This document shows, piece by piece, positions 16,552 to 26,000 of a stretch of DNA of 64,000 nt; positions within the stretch are counted from its first letter, which is position 1, and every line of letters starts with the position of its first letter. This DNA comes from an uncultured Chitinophagaceae bacterium (GTDB taxonomy: Bacteria > Bacteroidota > Bacteroidia > Chitinophagales > Chitinophagaceae), in NCBI GenBank assembly GCA_937862815.1, contig CALMED010000001.1, forward strand, positions 1 through 64,000. Reading direction: 5' to 3'. The notes beneath the pieces are model-generated. The model did no database searches. It was not told where the DNA came from and saw only the letters and a program-made list of their open reading frames with translations. The translations under genes and the position numbers were made by a program.

Positions 16552-17733
16552 TTACTGCCTTTTAAATATTCTTACCAGGAAAGAGCTCGCCTGATCAGTG
16601 ATGAATTCCGGTTCAGGACTTCCGTTTTTTTGTAAGGCTGCTTTTGCTCGCTTCACTCCAACATTAAATTGATTGACGTAGCCTAAATTCTTTATTGCCT
16701 CTGAAAGTGCGGGGTTCCTGTAGTCGTTTTCATTGGGAAAATTTTCAGGTCTTGCTTTACCATATAATCCTCCGGCATTAGAAATTTCTATACGATCTGA
16801 GAATTCATAAAACCGAATCGGTCCATTAGATTGGTAGTCTTTATGAATGACTGCATTAAAAAGAAGTTCTTTAACCGCTGAAAGTGGATAGCTTGAAACA
16901 TATTCACCTCCAATTTCCGTCAGAACGGTCTTCACAATATTGGCCTTAATAAATTCTTCCATTTGGCCTAATTGGGTAGTAAGGTCACCTTCAAAACGAT
17001 GTTCGAAATCAAAGTCACTCGTTTCATCTTCTCCCTGAAATCTCACGTACTGAACGAATGCACCGGGAACAAAAAACCTCGGATTTGTTCCAAACATCAA
17101 AATACCGGCGTAAGTCGGGCAATCCTCTTTCAGGTCATAAAACTTTAAAGAAGCCAACTGCTCCTTCAAATCTCTGCCATTTTCTGCTAAAATATCTGCT
17201 GCAATTGCAGAAGGGAGATAACGGAGTTTGAATAATTCTATACTGATGTCTTCAAGTATGCTTCCTTTACAAGGCAAAACATCAAACGATCGTGCAAAAG
17301 CAGTTCTTTTTTCCGTTAATATCCTCTCATCAGCTTCGTTAGCAATGCCCCTCCGAATACCTGCCCTGACAAAAACACGCCCATTAAACCGGACAGGAGG
17401 CAAAAAATGTGGTTGAACCTCCACAACCGCGAGCTCACCATCCGGATATTCAAATTTAGCGACTACCATACTCGGAGGAGGTACAATTCTACCATCCGTT
17501 CTGAAACTTAATAATGTTTGCAGATTCTGCTCTGTGATTGTCATTCCTGCCTTAGTACCATTATCATGTGCGCCAACTATTAAGTATCCTGGTTGATTAT
17601 GATTTGCCAAATCATTGGCAAAAGCACAAATGGCTTCACCAAATTTATTGGCATCATTTACTGATATAGTTTTCTCTATTCGGTCCTGCTCCAGATTTGG
17701 AAGCAATTGCTCAAGTTCTTCTCTGCTTATCAT
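16552..17733 (-). CDS. AlbA_2 / GHKL-type ATPase-domain protein
   Basis: The protein has 393 residues. Residues about 20-140 match the AlbA_2 (Schlafen-like) nucleic-acid-binding domain, with FANDLANHNQPGYLIVGAHD and VFVRAGIRRGIANEADE. The C-terminal half is a divergent HATPase_c_4 domain: KELLFNAVIHKDYQ (N-box-like Asn) and DRIEISNAGGLYG (G1-box-like). Proteins of this build occur in defence islands and as transcriptional regulators. It lies 2 bases after pglX and 1 base before the ParA-like gene. It is an accessory rather than core BREX gene; its role is unknown. Confidence 0.85.
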   Translation of the reverse strand: MISREELEQLLPNLEQDRIEKTISVNDANKFGEAICAFANDLANHNQPGYLIVGAHDNGTKAGMTITEQNLQTLLSFRTDGRIVPPPSMVVAKFEYPDGELAVVEVQPHFLPPVRFNGRVFVRAGIRRGIANEADERILTEKRTAFARSFDVLPCKGSILEDISIELFKLRYLPSAIAADILAENGRDLKEQLASLKFYDLKEDCPTYAGILMFGTNPRFFVPGAFVQYVRFQGEDETSDFDFEHRFEGDLTTQLGQMEEFIKANIVKTVLTEIGGEYVSSYPLSAVKELLFNAVIHKDYQSNGPIRFYEFSDRIEISNAGGLYGKARPENFPNENDYRNPALSEAIKNLGYVNQFNVGVKRAKAALQKNGSPEPEFITDQASSFLVRIFKRQ

Positions 17734-17735
17734 AA

Positions 17736-20700
17736 TTACAAAGTTTCATTTTTTTTCCTTGCCTCCCGCTTTTCCTCCAAACTCAAATGCCGGTCATTAT
17801 CCCTTACCTCTCCCCACGGGCTTCCCGGAGGATTCTTCCCTCTATCCACACCCCACTTGATGTTGGGTTTCTTGCGTAGTACATCGGCCTCCATAAAGGG
17901 GCGGATATTCAAGCGCACTCCATCATTCAAATCCGGATCCCAGCCGAGGGGTTGTTGGGCCAGGGTTTTCCAGCGGACGAAGATGTCGTAAGGGGCTTCG
18001 CCCTCCAGGATGGCTTCGAGCTTTTCTTTGAGTTGGAGGGCAGCACTGAGCAATCCTTCGGCACCGCTTTCACCGGCTTTCTTTTTGGCTTCGCACATGC
18101 GTATCCAATCGCCCAGGTAGGTGTAGATGAGTTTGGAAAGATTGTCTTTGGTGAGTTTGTGGTAATTGACCAAAACTGAAAAACCATCTTTGCGGCCATC
18201 CCAGATATGCCAGATGAAGGGGCGGTTTTGGAACAGTTTGCAGTGCTGGATGAAAAACTCATTGCGGAGGTAGTCTTCCAAGCTGCTGGAAGCAGCTTCT
18301 ACTTTTCGCAGCAGTTGGGTAATGGTTTGGTTGTTCCAATCTTCGTTAAACACCTGCTGCAAAAAATCCCGCAACCGTTCTGCACCGGCCGGCTCGGCGT
18401 TTACCGAAGGAATACAGAAGATGCCATCTTCATCTGTTACATGGTCGAAGGCTTTAACGGCATTAATTAATTGTTTGGCTTCATCGGCGAGGGTATCGTA
18501 GATGCCGCTTCCAGCGGCATTACTATTTAAGCCGCTGGAAGCGGCTTCTACTTCAGCCGGCCAGCGGTAGCCCAGTATTCTCGCTAAAGCTACTTGCAAC
18601 GGATGATCTGTTTTGATGGGATGACCATGAAACAACCATTGGTTTGGGTCGTCGCTGTAGGGTTTGGGTAACCCGTTAGGATATTTTTCGGCTGCGACTT
18701 TTTGCCAATATTCTAAGTCGAAGGGGACTTTTACCAAGGTGGCATTTGTTACATTTAGTTTTTGGTCAATTTTTCTAACTTCTTCGTTGAATAAAAGGGA
18801 AGAGCAGAAGCACCAAACTGCAGGAAGGTGATTTTCTTCCTTAGGCACGATTGGTGAGCAACTAATGTCAAACTTATCTCCCATATACAATGTGGCAGGA
18901 AGCGCTTGCATTAAGCTAATTACAACGCCTTTCTTTCCCCATACTTTTTCTCCTTTAACGAAAGCATTTGGGTTGTCTCGATGTTTTTTACCATTATCCT
19001 CCCATAAAAAAACATTACTCATTCCAGAAAAATGAGTAGTCTCTGCACTTGTACCTTGAAAAAAATGCCATTTTTTAAAATCAGTGATTTCCCAAAATTG
19101 AAAACGAAAATTATTTGAATCACCTCCATGCATTCCATTTAAAGCGCTTGCATATGTTTCTAATAAATCGAATTCTGACCCTGACTCTAAAACCACCCTT
19201 GCATCCGGATTCCCCAACTGCTCCAATTGCTTCACCGTTTTAAGTTCGGTGGTTTTGAGGGCTTCATCTTTGGCGGCAGCGTTGGGGGCTTCGCTTACAT
19301 CGAGGCCCAAGAGGGGCTGGTCGGGGGTGGGTTTGGTGTGAGCCAAAGAAATCAACATCACATTAAAATCCCACATGGGTGTTTGAAATCCTTTGGCACC
19401 TAAACGAGCAACAATACTCCAGGTTTCATTTTTCAGCAGTTTCTCTCTGTATTTTTTATAGGAAGTCAGAAAGAGCCAGTTCTGTGGTATCACGCTGCAA
19501 GATATTCCGCCCGGTGTGTTTGTTTTCAGCATTTTTTCCAAGAACACTGTGGCTAAATCACCTTTTGCTTCTTTGTAGTGCTTTTCAATATAATCAGCCA
19601 TTATCTGGTCTTGTTTACCACGGCTCAGATATGGCACATTGGTAATTTGTAACGTGTATTTCTTGCCTAACAGTTGACCCGCTTTGGCAATACCGGCCGC
19701 CATTACGCCCCGTTCCAAAGCTTCGGTATCCGCTTCGCTTTCCAGGGCTTTTTTCAATACGGGTTGCAGCTCTTCAAAACTGGCGGTAAAGGCATCGGCT
19801 TTAATGGTGGTAGGGTCGAGCAAACTACCCAGTTCGGGCGCTAACTGAAAATGTTGGTACAGTTGCACCATACCATTTTCCAGCCGCTGCTTTTTAGCAG
19901 CATCCGGTTCTTTACTCACCAACTTAACCCAGTCTTCCACTTTACCTTTAGGTGCAATGCCACTGCAGGCCAAGTTCATTTCGGGCAGCTCTTTGTAATG
20001 CCCGCAAAATTTCCAGGCGGTGAGGGCCAGGTTAAAAGCGGCTATCTGGGTACAGCGGGGGTCCAGTTCCAGGCCGTGCAGGTTTTCGGCAATTACTTTG
20101 TCGGTGGCTTCTTCTTTGCTCAGGCCTTCTTCGTGCATGCGCAGGGCGGCAAACACCGGAAACAGGGAGGCTACAAAATGCCCGGAGCCCATGCAGGGGT
20201 CCAGGGCGGTAAGTTCAGCGGTGCGGTTAGGCCAGCCTTCAAATGTTCCTGCTGCGGGTTCTAAAGTAGCTCCGCCATCCTGGCGGAGTATATCATTACT
20301 ACTCCGGCTGGAAGCCGGAGCTACACTGTGCCCCCTGATATACTCCCTGAACTTTTCCAACGAAGCCTCACTCCGCACCAAATGATCAAAATATTCTTTC
20401 TGCCAAAAAGCACCCTTTTTCCCGGTTAATTTATTAATCTCATTGGCGGTAAATGATTTCCAGGAGTGGAGAATATCAGATAGTTGATTGTTGCCCAAGG
20501 GCTCAACCAACACGTGCACATGATTGGCAGCCACTACCAATTCATCCAGTTTATACCGCACCCCATCAAAATGCCGTAAAGCATTTTCAACAACTGCCTT
20601 TATTTCGGGCTTCGCCAATTCACATGCCCCATGCCCGGCATCCAGGTATTCCTGTATTTTGGCAGGGAATTTTTTATAGTATTCCTTCTTCTGTTCGTAG

Positions 20701-21770
20701 GTGTGCGGTTCAGGATTTTGCTTATTCCATGCATCAAGTTCTTCCTGCCATTGCTTCAATTTTTCCTGTGGCATGGAATCGGCCGTACGAAAGGTAACAA
20801 AGTAAAGTTTACCCTCCTGGCGCCAGTGCGGGAGGTTGCCTTTTATGTTTTCTGTTTCTTCGTAGGGGTTGTAAAAGTCAAAGCCTAAAGTGGCTCCGCC
20901 ATCCTGGCGGAGATTATTACTACTTCGGTTGGAAGCAGATGCTGCATTGTCTAAATTATAACTACTCCGGCTGGAAGCCGGAGCTACATTAGAAGCCGGA
21001 GCTACATTAGAAGCCGGTGCTACTCTTAAATATTCAAATTTCACCGGTGGTTTTACACCCGGGTTGCGGCTGACCCACCAGGCACCCAGGGTATTGTCGA
21101 TCAGAAAATGAACCATGTAGGGTTCGGTGAATAGCTGGGTTACGGCCGGTAGCTTTTCTCCATCAATTTTATCGCCACTGGCATTAATATTGGCCTTGGC
21201 CTCGCTTTGCCAAAACTGGTACACCCAGCCCAAAGCATCATCAGCCGTAAAAATGCTGTTCTCCAATCCTTCAATAATGCTTTCCAGCTTAATGCGGTCG
21301 TTACTGGCATAGCCCACTTTCATCAAGGGATCATCCACCCTGAAAATGGCGGGCAACATGCGGCTGGCATAGTTGGCGGCCGCATCCCATTTATCAGCAT
21401 AACCCTCGTCTTTGGCCAGTTCCTCACAGTCTTCCATGGTTACGGCCACCCCATCGGGGTGCATCAGCAGGTGGTTGGCTTCCAGAAATTTGGCAAAGAG
21501 CATCTTGTGCCAGGTTTCGTAGGCCAGTTCGTAGCTGAGGTGGTTGATCTCCTGTGCGCCATTGGCTTTCAATTCATCGCCCAACAAGCGGGCTTTGCTG
21601 CGCAGGCTGTTGCGCAGGCTGCGTTCAGTGGCATCCATGTGCGCAAAAGGCTCCGGATGGTTCACCGCCATGGCCTGCAGGGCATTGAAGGCCCCTTGCT
21701 CTGCCAGTTTGCGGGCTTGTTTTACGGCTGCCTCCAGCGAATTCCGTTGTTGTGTGCTAAGTACTGCCAT
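17736..21770 (-). CDS. pglX: BREX methyltransferase PglX with in-frame RAYT insertion
   Basis: PglX is the BREX adenine-specific DNA methyltransferase. Here it has 1344 residues. The N-terminal region (1-249) ends in FEYLR. Residues 250-504 are foreign to the family: REP-encoded peptide, a RAYT transposase domain (about 296-478) and REP peptide again. The methyltransferase resumes at PAAGTFEGWP with motif I LDPCMGSGHF (523-532), and motif IV reads NVPY within TNVPYLSRGKQ. The frame is intact through 765 inserted bases. Two more REP palindromes are encoded further on (18498-18551, 18280-18302) as Ala/Ser-rich loops. The ATG overlaps the DUF1016 stop (TAATG). Confidence 0.93.
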   Translation of the reverse strand: MAVLSTQQRNSLEAAVKQARKLAEQGAFNALQAMAVNHPEPFAHMDATERSLRNSLRSKARLLGDELKANGAQEINHLSYELAYETWHKMLFAKFLEANHLLMHPDGVAVTMEDCEELAKDEGYADKWDAAANYASRMLPAIFRVDDPLMKVGYASNDRIKLESIIEGLENSIFTADDALGWVYQFWQSEAKANINASGDKIDGEKLPAVTQLFTEPYMVHFLIDNTLGAWWVSRNPGVKPPVKFEYLRVAPASNVAPASNVAPASSRSSYNLDNAASASNRSSNNLRQDGGATLGFDFYNPYEETENIKGNLPHWRQEGKLYFVTFRTADSMPQEKLKQWQEELDAWNKQNPEPHTYEQKKEYYKKFPAKIQEYLDAGHGACELAKPEIKAVVENALRHFDGVRYKLDELVVAANHVHVLVEPLGNNQLSDILHSWKSFTANEINKLTGKKGAFWQKEYFDHLVRSEASLEKFREYIRGHSVAPASSRSSNDILRQDGGATLEPAAGTFEGWPNRTAELTALDPCMGSGHFVASLFPVFAALRMHEEGLSKEEATDKVIAENLHGLELDPRCTQIAAFNLALTAWKFCGHYKELPEMNLACSGIAPKGKVEDWVKLVSKEPDAAKKQRLENGMVQLYQHFQLAPELGSLLDPTTIKADAFTASFEELQPVLKKALESEADTEALERGVMAAGIAKAGQLLGKKYTLQITNVPYLSRGKQDQIMADYIEKHYKEAKGDLATVFLEKMLKTNTPGGISCSVIPQNWLFLTSYKKYREKLLKNETWSIVARLGAKGFQTPMWDFNVMLISLAHTKPTPDQPLLGLDVSEAPNAAAKDEALKTTELKTVKQLEQLGNPDARVVLESGSEFDLLETYASALNGMHGGDSNNFRFQFWEITDFKKWHFFQGTSAETTHFSGMSNVFLWEDNGKKHRDNPNAFVKGEKVWGKKGVVISLMQALPATLYMGDKFDISCSPIVPKEENHLPAVWCFCSSLLFNEEVRKIDQKLNVTNATLVKVPFDLEYWQKVAAEKYPNGLPKPYSDDPNQWLFHGHPIKTDHPLQVALARILGYRWPAEVEAASSGLNSNAAGSGIYDTLADEAKQLINAVKAFDHVTDEDGIFCIPSVNAEPAGAERLRDFLQQVFNEDWNNQTITQLLRKVEAASSSLEDYLRNEFFIQHCKLFQNRPFIWHIWDGRKDGFSVLVNYHKLTKDNLSKLIYTYLGDWIRMCEAKKKAGESGAEGLLSAALQLKEKLEAILEGEAPYDIFVRWKTLAQQPLGWDPDLNDGVRLNIRPFMEADVLRKKPNIKWGVDRGKNPPGSPWGEVRDNDRHLSLEEKREARKKNETL
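18280..18302. repeat. Single REP hairpin in pglX
   Basis: AAGCTGCT-GGA-AGCAGCTT (18280-18298) followed by CTAC, as in the other copies. It encodes VEAASSSLE. Confidence 0.7.
18498..18551. repeat. Intragenic REP pair in pglX
   Basis: ATGCCGCT-TCC-AGCGGCAT (18502-18520) and AAGCCGCT-GGA-AGCGGCTT (18529-18547), with outer GTAG/CTAC. It has the same TCC-loop then GGA-loop layout and similar spacer (TTACTATTT) as the pairs around the RAYT insert. It is translated as Ala/Ser/Gly-rich residues (EAASSGLNSNAAGSG). Confidence 0.82.
20266..20324. repeat. REP pair at the 3' edge of the RAYT insert
   Basis: Two adjacent hairpins: CTCCGCCA-TCC-TGGCGGAG (20270-20288) and CTCCGGCT-GGA-AGCCGGAG (20302-20320), enclosed by outer arms GTAGCTCCG (20266-20274) and CGGAGCTAC (20316-20324). 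In the pglX frame they encode VAPASSRSSNDILRQDGGAT. The pair is the classic BIME layout of REP elements. Confidence 0.88.
20894..21026. repeat. REP cluster and 18-bp tandem repeats at the 5' edge of the RAYT insert
   Basis: Hairpin CTCCGCCA-TCC-TGGCGGAG (20894-20912), a degenerate second hairpin (about 20923-20938) and a perfect CTCCGGCT-GGA-AGCCGGAG (20965-20983). The last is followed by an 18-bp half-hairpin unit present three times, encoding VAPASN-VAPASN-VAPASS. The partial copies look like stepwise tandem duplication of a REP half that kept the reading frame. Confidence 0.85.
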
Positions 21771-22897
21771 TACTCCTGGTCTTTGTTTAATTCGTTTTCA
21801 AATTCTTCCACCGTAGGCAGGGTGCTTTTCAGTTCGGCCGGCAAAGCCTGCGTTACGGTAAACTCGCTTACCCCAATGGGTTTACTCATGCCCCGCAGGG
21901 CGTATTCCACTTCCAGCTTGTTTTTATTCTTGCACAGAATAATGCCGATGCTGGGCTGGTCGTCATTGGTTTTTATCAGATCATCCACAGCCGACAGGTA
22001 GAAGTTCATTTTCCCGGCAAACTCCGGTTCAAACTCCACCACTTTCAGGTCAATCACCACAAAGCAGCGCAGGCGGATGTGGTAGAAAAGCAGGTCGAGG
22101 CGGTAGTCTTTATCGCCCACCTGCAGGGGATATTGCCTGCCAATAAAGGCAAATCCTTTGCCCAGTTCCAGCAGAAACTTGGTGATATGTTCGGTCAATT
22201 GGCGCTCCACATCCAGTTCCTGCGCCTGCGCTTCCAGGGTGAGGAAACTGAAGTTGTAGGGGTCTTTGAGTATTTGTCCCGCCATCAGGGCCTGCTTTTC
22301 GGGCAGGGTTTGATGAAAATTAGTGATGGCTTTGCCCTGGCGGCTGTACAGGTCCTGTTCTATTTGCAATGTCAGAATGGCCCGGCTCCAGTTGTTTTCG
22401 ATGGTTTGTTTTAAATAAAAAAAGGCCTCTTCAACTGATTTGGTCTTGTCTAACAAAACAACGTGCTGCCCCCAGGGAACAACAAAAAGGTCGAAACCGG
22501 GTCCAACAGCCTGTTGGACTGAGTGCTCGATATTGGGTGCAGCAGGCTGTTGCACTGTACTGTTTTCTGGCAGGGCTTCGTTCAGTCCAACAGCTTGTTG
22601 GACTGAATCAGACGAATAGAACCGGTAAAACTTTCGGATGTAAAACAGGTTGGAGCGGGAAAAGCCTGTCATCTCCGGAAACTCCGCTCTCAGGTCTTTG
22701 GCTAATTGCTCCACGTAATTGCTCCGGCCTTCAAACAGGGACTGGTTTTCGGCAATCATTTTACCCATGTTCCAGTAAAGTTGTATCAACGAACTGTTTA
22801 CTGCCAGGGCCGCTTTGGCCTGGGCAGACTGCACCTGCTGCTTGATGGATACCAGCAGTTGTTTGTAGGATTGTCCGGTGGATACTTCTTTGCTCAT
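21770..22897 (-). CDS. DUF1016 (YhcG-type) PD-(D/E)XK nuclease-domain protein
   Basis: The protein has 375 residues. The N-terminal DUF1016 region (1-95) contains LIQLYWNMGKMI and GFSRSNLFYIRKFY. The C-terminal nuclease-fold domain has DYRLDLLFYHIRLRCFVVIDLK (D...DLK, a variant of the usual ELK) and AGKMNFYLSAVDD. Between them residues about 98-137 are a palindrome-encoded insert with three SVQQAVG-like motifs at a natural linker before PWGQHVVLL. The gene lies between brxC and pglX and its TAATG overlap couples it to pglX. Members often accompany restriction and BREX loci and may cut DNA. Confidence 0.9.
   Translation of the reverse strand: MSKEVSTGQSYKQLLVSIKQQVQSAQAKAALAVNSSLIQLYWNMGKMIAENQSLFEGRSNYVEQLAKDLRAEFPEMTGFSRSNLFYIRKFYRFYSSDSVQQAVGLNEALPENSTVQQPAAPNIEHSVQQAVGPGFDLFVVPWGQHVVLLDKTKSVEEAFFYLKQTIENNWSRAILTLQIEQDLYSRQGKAITNFHQTLPEKQALMAGQILKDPYNFSFLTLEAQAQELDVERQLTEHITKFLLELGKGFAFIGRQYPLQVGDKDYRLDLLFYHIRLRCFVVIDLKVVEFEPEFAGKMNFYLSAVDDLIKTNDDQPSIGIILCKNKNKLEVEYALRGMSKPIGVSEFTVTQALPAELKSTLPTVEEFENELNKDQE
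22501..22605. repeat. Three in-frame palindromes in the DUF1016 gene
   Basis: GTCCAACAG-c-CTGTTGGAC (22501-22519), GTGCAGCAG-g-CTGTTGCAC (22537-22555, one G-T pair) and CAGTCCAACA-GCT-TGTTGGACTG (22583-22605). They encode SVQQAVG, TVQQPAA and SVQQAVG. They form a second palindromic repeat family inside the same operon, again in a tolerated linker. Confidence 0.82.
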
Positions 22898-22917
22898 GCA
22901 GTGCGTTTATTTCAAAA

Positions 22918-23077
22918 CGTGTTGTGCTGTTAAATTACTCAAATCCCTTTGTGTTCCTCTGTGTAATCCTTTGTGAACCCTGTGGTAAAAAATAAAACAA
23001 CAGAGCTTACTGAATTTTGCACAGCGTTGTGGAGTGTTCTCCATTCGAAAATCAATTATATTCAATAGCACAACACG
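22918..23077. repeat. Intergenic segment with 11-bp inverted termini
   Basis: CGTGTTGTGCT (22918-22928) and AGCACAACACG (23067-23077) are perfect inverted repeats closing the 160-bp gap between brxC and the DUF1016 gene. The sequence TTATTTCAAAA lies just outside on both sides (22907-22917, 23079-23089) as a direct repeat. This is the shape of a short MITE with a target duplication, or a large stem. It is the only sizeable gap in the brxA-brxL series. Confidence 0.5.
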
Positions 23078-26000
23078 TTATTTCAAAATGATAGAACTCG
23101 ATTCGTTCAATAGTGCTTCCAATTCTGCTTTCAGTTCTGCGACGTAGCTGTCTATCTCAGCCTGGCTGGTGATGGTTATGCGTGGGAGACTGTATGTTTT
23201 TGCCTGAGGTGCTGACAGCAAAACTGCATCTTCCAATGCCGATTGAAACTGGCCGGGCAAAGCGGCAATTTTGGTATCCCATGTATATAAGGATGCCTTG
23301 TTCAGCTGGTTGAGCAAGCTATGGGAATCCAATATTTTAATTTCAGGTTTTACCAGCAACTGATGTCTGGCCAGGATACCATGCTTTTGCTCCGGCGTCA
23401 GTTTTTTGAAATATGTATTGGCTTGCAAGTCGCCCATGCGTATATCATAGATGACGTTGTATTGTTCCTTACGCTGGTTGAGTATGGTGAGCAGTTTATC
23501 TGTAACCGCTGTGAGAATCGGCTGTATCAAATCAGGCTCCTGCAGCAGCAGCCGATTATCGCTGATAGCATCCACCTGCGTTTTGAGTTGCTCCATTTCA
23601 GCGTTTTCAGGGGCGTGGCTCATCAACTCAACCAGCAAGGTCCATTGTGGCTCCCTTTGACTCACCAGTTTCGATTTTGCACTCCAATCTGAAAATCTGG
23701 CCTGCAGCACAGCTTTCTGCTGTAGAATTTCCAGCAGCCTTTCATTGCCTTCCTTGTTCTCAATATCCTTGATAAATTCGATATGTATGGGCTCGGGTCT
23801 TGGAGCATCACCACCTACCTGTGTGGCAAGGGTCTTCAGCTTATCCAGGTAATCATTGGAGTAAGGGAAAATTTCATGATTGGGCGGGCAGGTGATTCCT
23901 GCATCCTGAAATAATTTACGAATGGCAATCTTATCCTTGGCACCCAAAATATGTACTTCCTTTTTGAAGGTAGCCTGGTTGATCCTGGCCACTTTTAAAT
24001 CGGTTTCGCTGGCAGAAATATGCTGCATGTTTTTCAGCATAATCAGCATGGTATCCACTGCATCCTGAGGCCAACCATAAGGCGCTTTCATAAACTGGTT
24101 GCGGATGTCCTTTCCGGTTTTGGAGCTGTTGCCCATAAAGCGGAGAATCTCGGAAGCAACAGGATGTTTGTCCACATCACCGGTGTAATTGATCGCGTTC
24201 AATGCATCCGGATTACCAGCTAAAGCCCTGGTCAAGGCTTGCCCCCAGTTCAGGAAGTCAGCTTTATTTTTAAAGTCCGGAAACTGGCGGTCTGCAATGC
24301 TATTCAGCGCTTCCTGAATATTTTCCTTTAATGTTCCCGCCTGTACTTTATTGCCACCGGCAAGGAAAACGATTGCTTCATCACAAATCTTTTCTATCAG
24401 ATCCTGAATAGCAGTCTTTGCCTGCGATTGACGGGTTTCCATGCTCTTTTTGGCCTGTTCACCTTCCGGTGTGGATGGCAAGCCCATGGCATTAATAGCT
24501 AAGCCGGCTGCCAGAAATTTGATAATCTCTGTACGCAGTTCGGGGTCTCTGAATTTTTTCACAAAGGCATAGGCCAAAGGGGCATTATTGCCGGCAGCAC
24601 GGATTTCATTTTCAACACTTGTTTCATTTTCAAACCACCCATCCCGTATCCATAAATTCAATTTATGTTCGGTATTGGGCATGGTATCCTTATCCCACAA
24701 TTCAAAGTTACGCACCATACGAGAGGTGCCTTGTGTAACGCTGATGCCTCCTGTCTTTTGTTTAAAGTGTGCAATAATTTTCTCCCTCCGTAATGACTGA
24801 ATCTGATCATCACCGGAATTGTTGAGTTTGATGTATTGCTTGGTAAATTCCTGTTCCCATTCTGCACCAATCTTGGTTTGCAATTTGAACTCATCATTAA
24901 TGGGCATGAGTACCTTTTCATCCACCAGCTTTTTGATTAGCCCTTTTACTTTTGACCGGAATGCATCGGAGTTGGTATTCAGGTTATCAATGAGCAAATC
25001 AGCAATCGTATTCTCATTGGATTTCAAGCCGGTTTCAGAAATATTGGAAGTAATTTGATCCAGCAGGAAAACAGCGCTGAGTATTCTCCCTTCAATTTCC
25101 GCATCACCTCCCCGGGCTTTTTTACCCTGAATCAAATTGCTGGTGTCGTTCAATAACAAGCCTGCCTGAATAAGGTCTGCCCGGGTTTGCGTGAAAATAA
25201 AATCAGCGGGAACAATTTGGCCAATCTCCATTTCTGCTATCGTCTTCAGGCTATCGTCAATCAACCGCAACTGATTGCGCAGCTGACCAGATGTTCCTGC
25301 CACGTCCACCACCTGCAAAACCTTGTACCAGAATTTACGGGTAGATGGCAGCAACGGATAATCTGCCACTAAGGTGTTTTTGTCCTCCGTTAAATAACCA
25401 AACACAGTTCCTTCCAGGTTGCGTGAAATTTCACCGGATGAAGCATCGAGTTTTTTATTCAATGGAGCGACAGAAGTAGGTTTCTTATCCAGGATAGTCT
25501 TCCGGATTACCGTTTGTACATCGGTGTCCTGAAGGCCAACCGGAATTCTGAAACGGGCCATAAGCTTTTGCAGGATTGGAGTATCTGTTAATGCGTTTTG
25601 ACCTGTGCCAACCAAAAGAAATTTGCCATCGAACCGGGAGCAAAGATCCTCTGCCAACAATTGCACATCGAAAGCAAGTTTGCTGTCCTGCCCTATGAAT
25701 TGCTGCACCTCATCCAAAATAATAATCGTACATGGAATTTTATTTCCAAAAAAAAGAGGCAGAATTTCTTCTCTGATCGTTTCTACAAAATCTTCACGGC
25801 CAATCTTTTCAAGCCTGGCAAACTGGGCTCTGAAAAGTTCCAATAATTTCGCCTCACTATCTGCCATTTCAGGCTTTAACTCCAGTACTGCTTTTGCCAA
25901 CGCAGTGGAAACAAAAATGCGTTCGATTTCTGTTTTAAGGTTCTTACCTCCCGTCTCTAAAATGGCATGTACCCCGTCGTAAATACCCTCCTTCTTCAAC

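Larger units (their letters stand above)
20259..21026 (-). mobile_element. REP-RAYT unit embedded in pglX
   Basis: Residues about 296-478 of PglX form a REP-associated tyrosine transposase domain (Y1/HUH). It opens with the family-typical FYNPYEETENIKGNLPHW and YFVTFRTADS, has the HUH motif as H417-V-H419 in ANHVHVLVEP, and SWKSFTANEINKL, FWQKEYFDH and the tyrosine Y477 in REYIRGH. It is bracketed on both sides by GGA/TCC-triloop palindromes. The domain has no start codon of its own (first Met at 333) and no stop, so it can only be made as part of PglX. Confidence 0.9.

Noticed and set aside
20337-20885. RAYT as an independent gene
   Set aside because: There is no start codon before residue 333 of the PglX frame and no stop codon after the domain, so it cannot be made separately without an internal non-AUG start.
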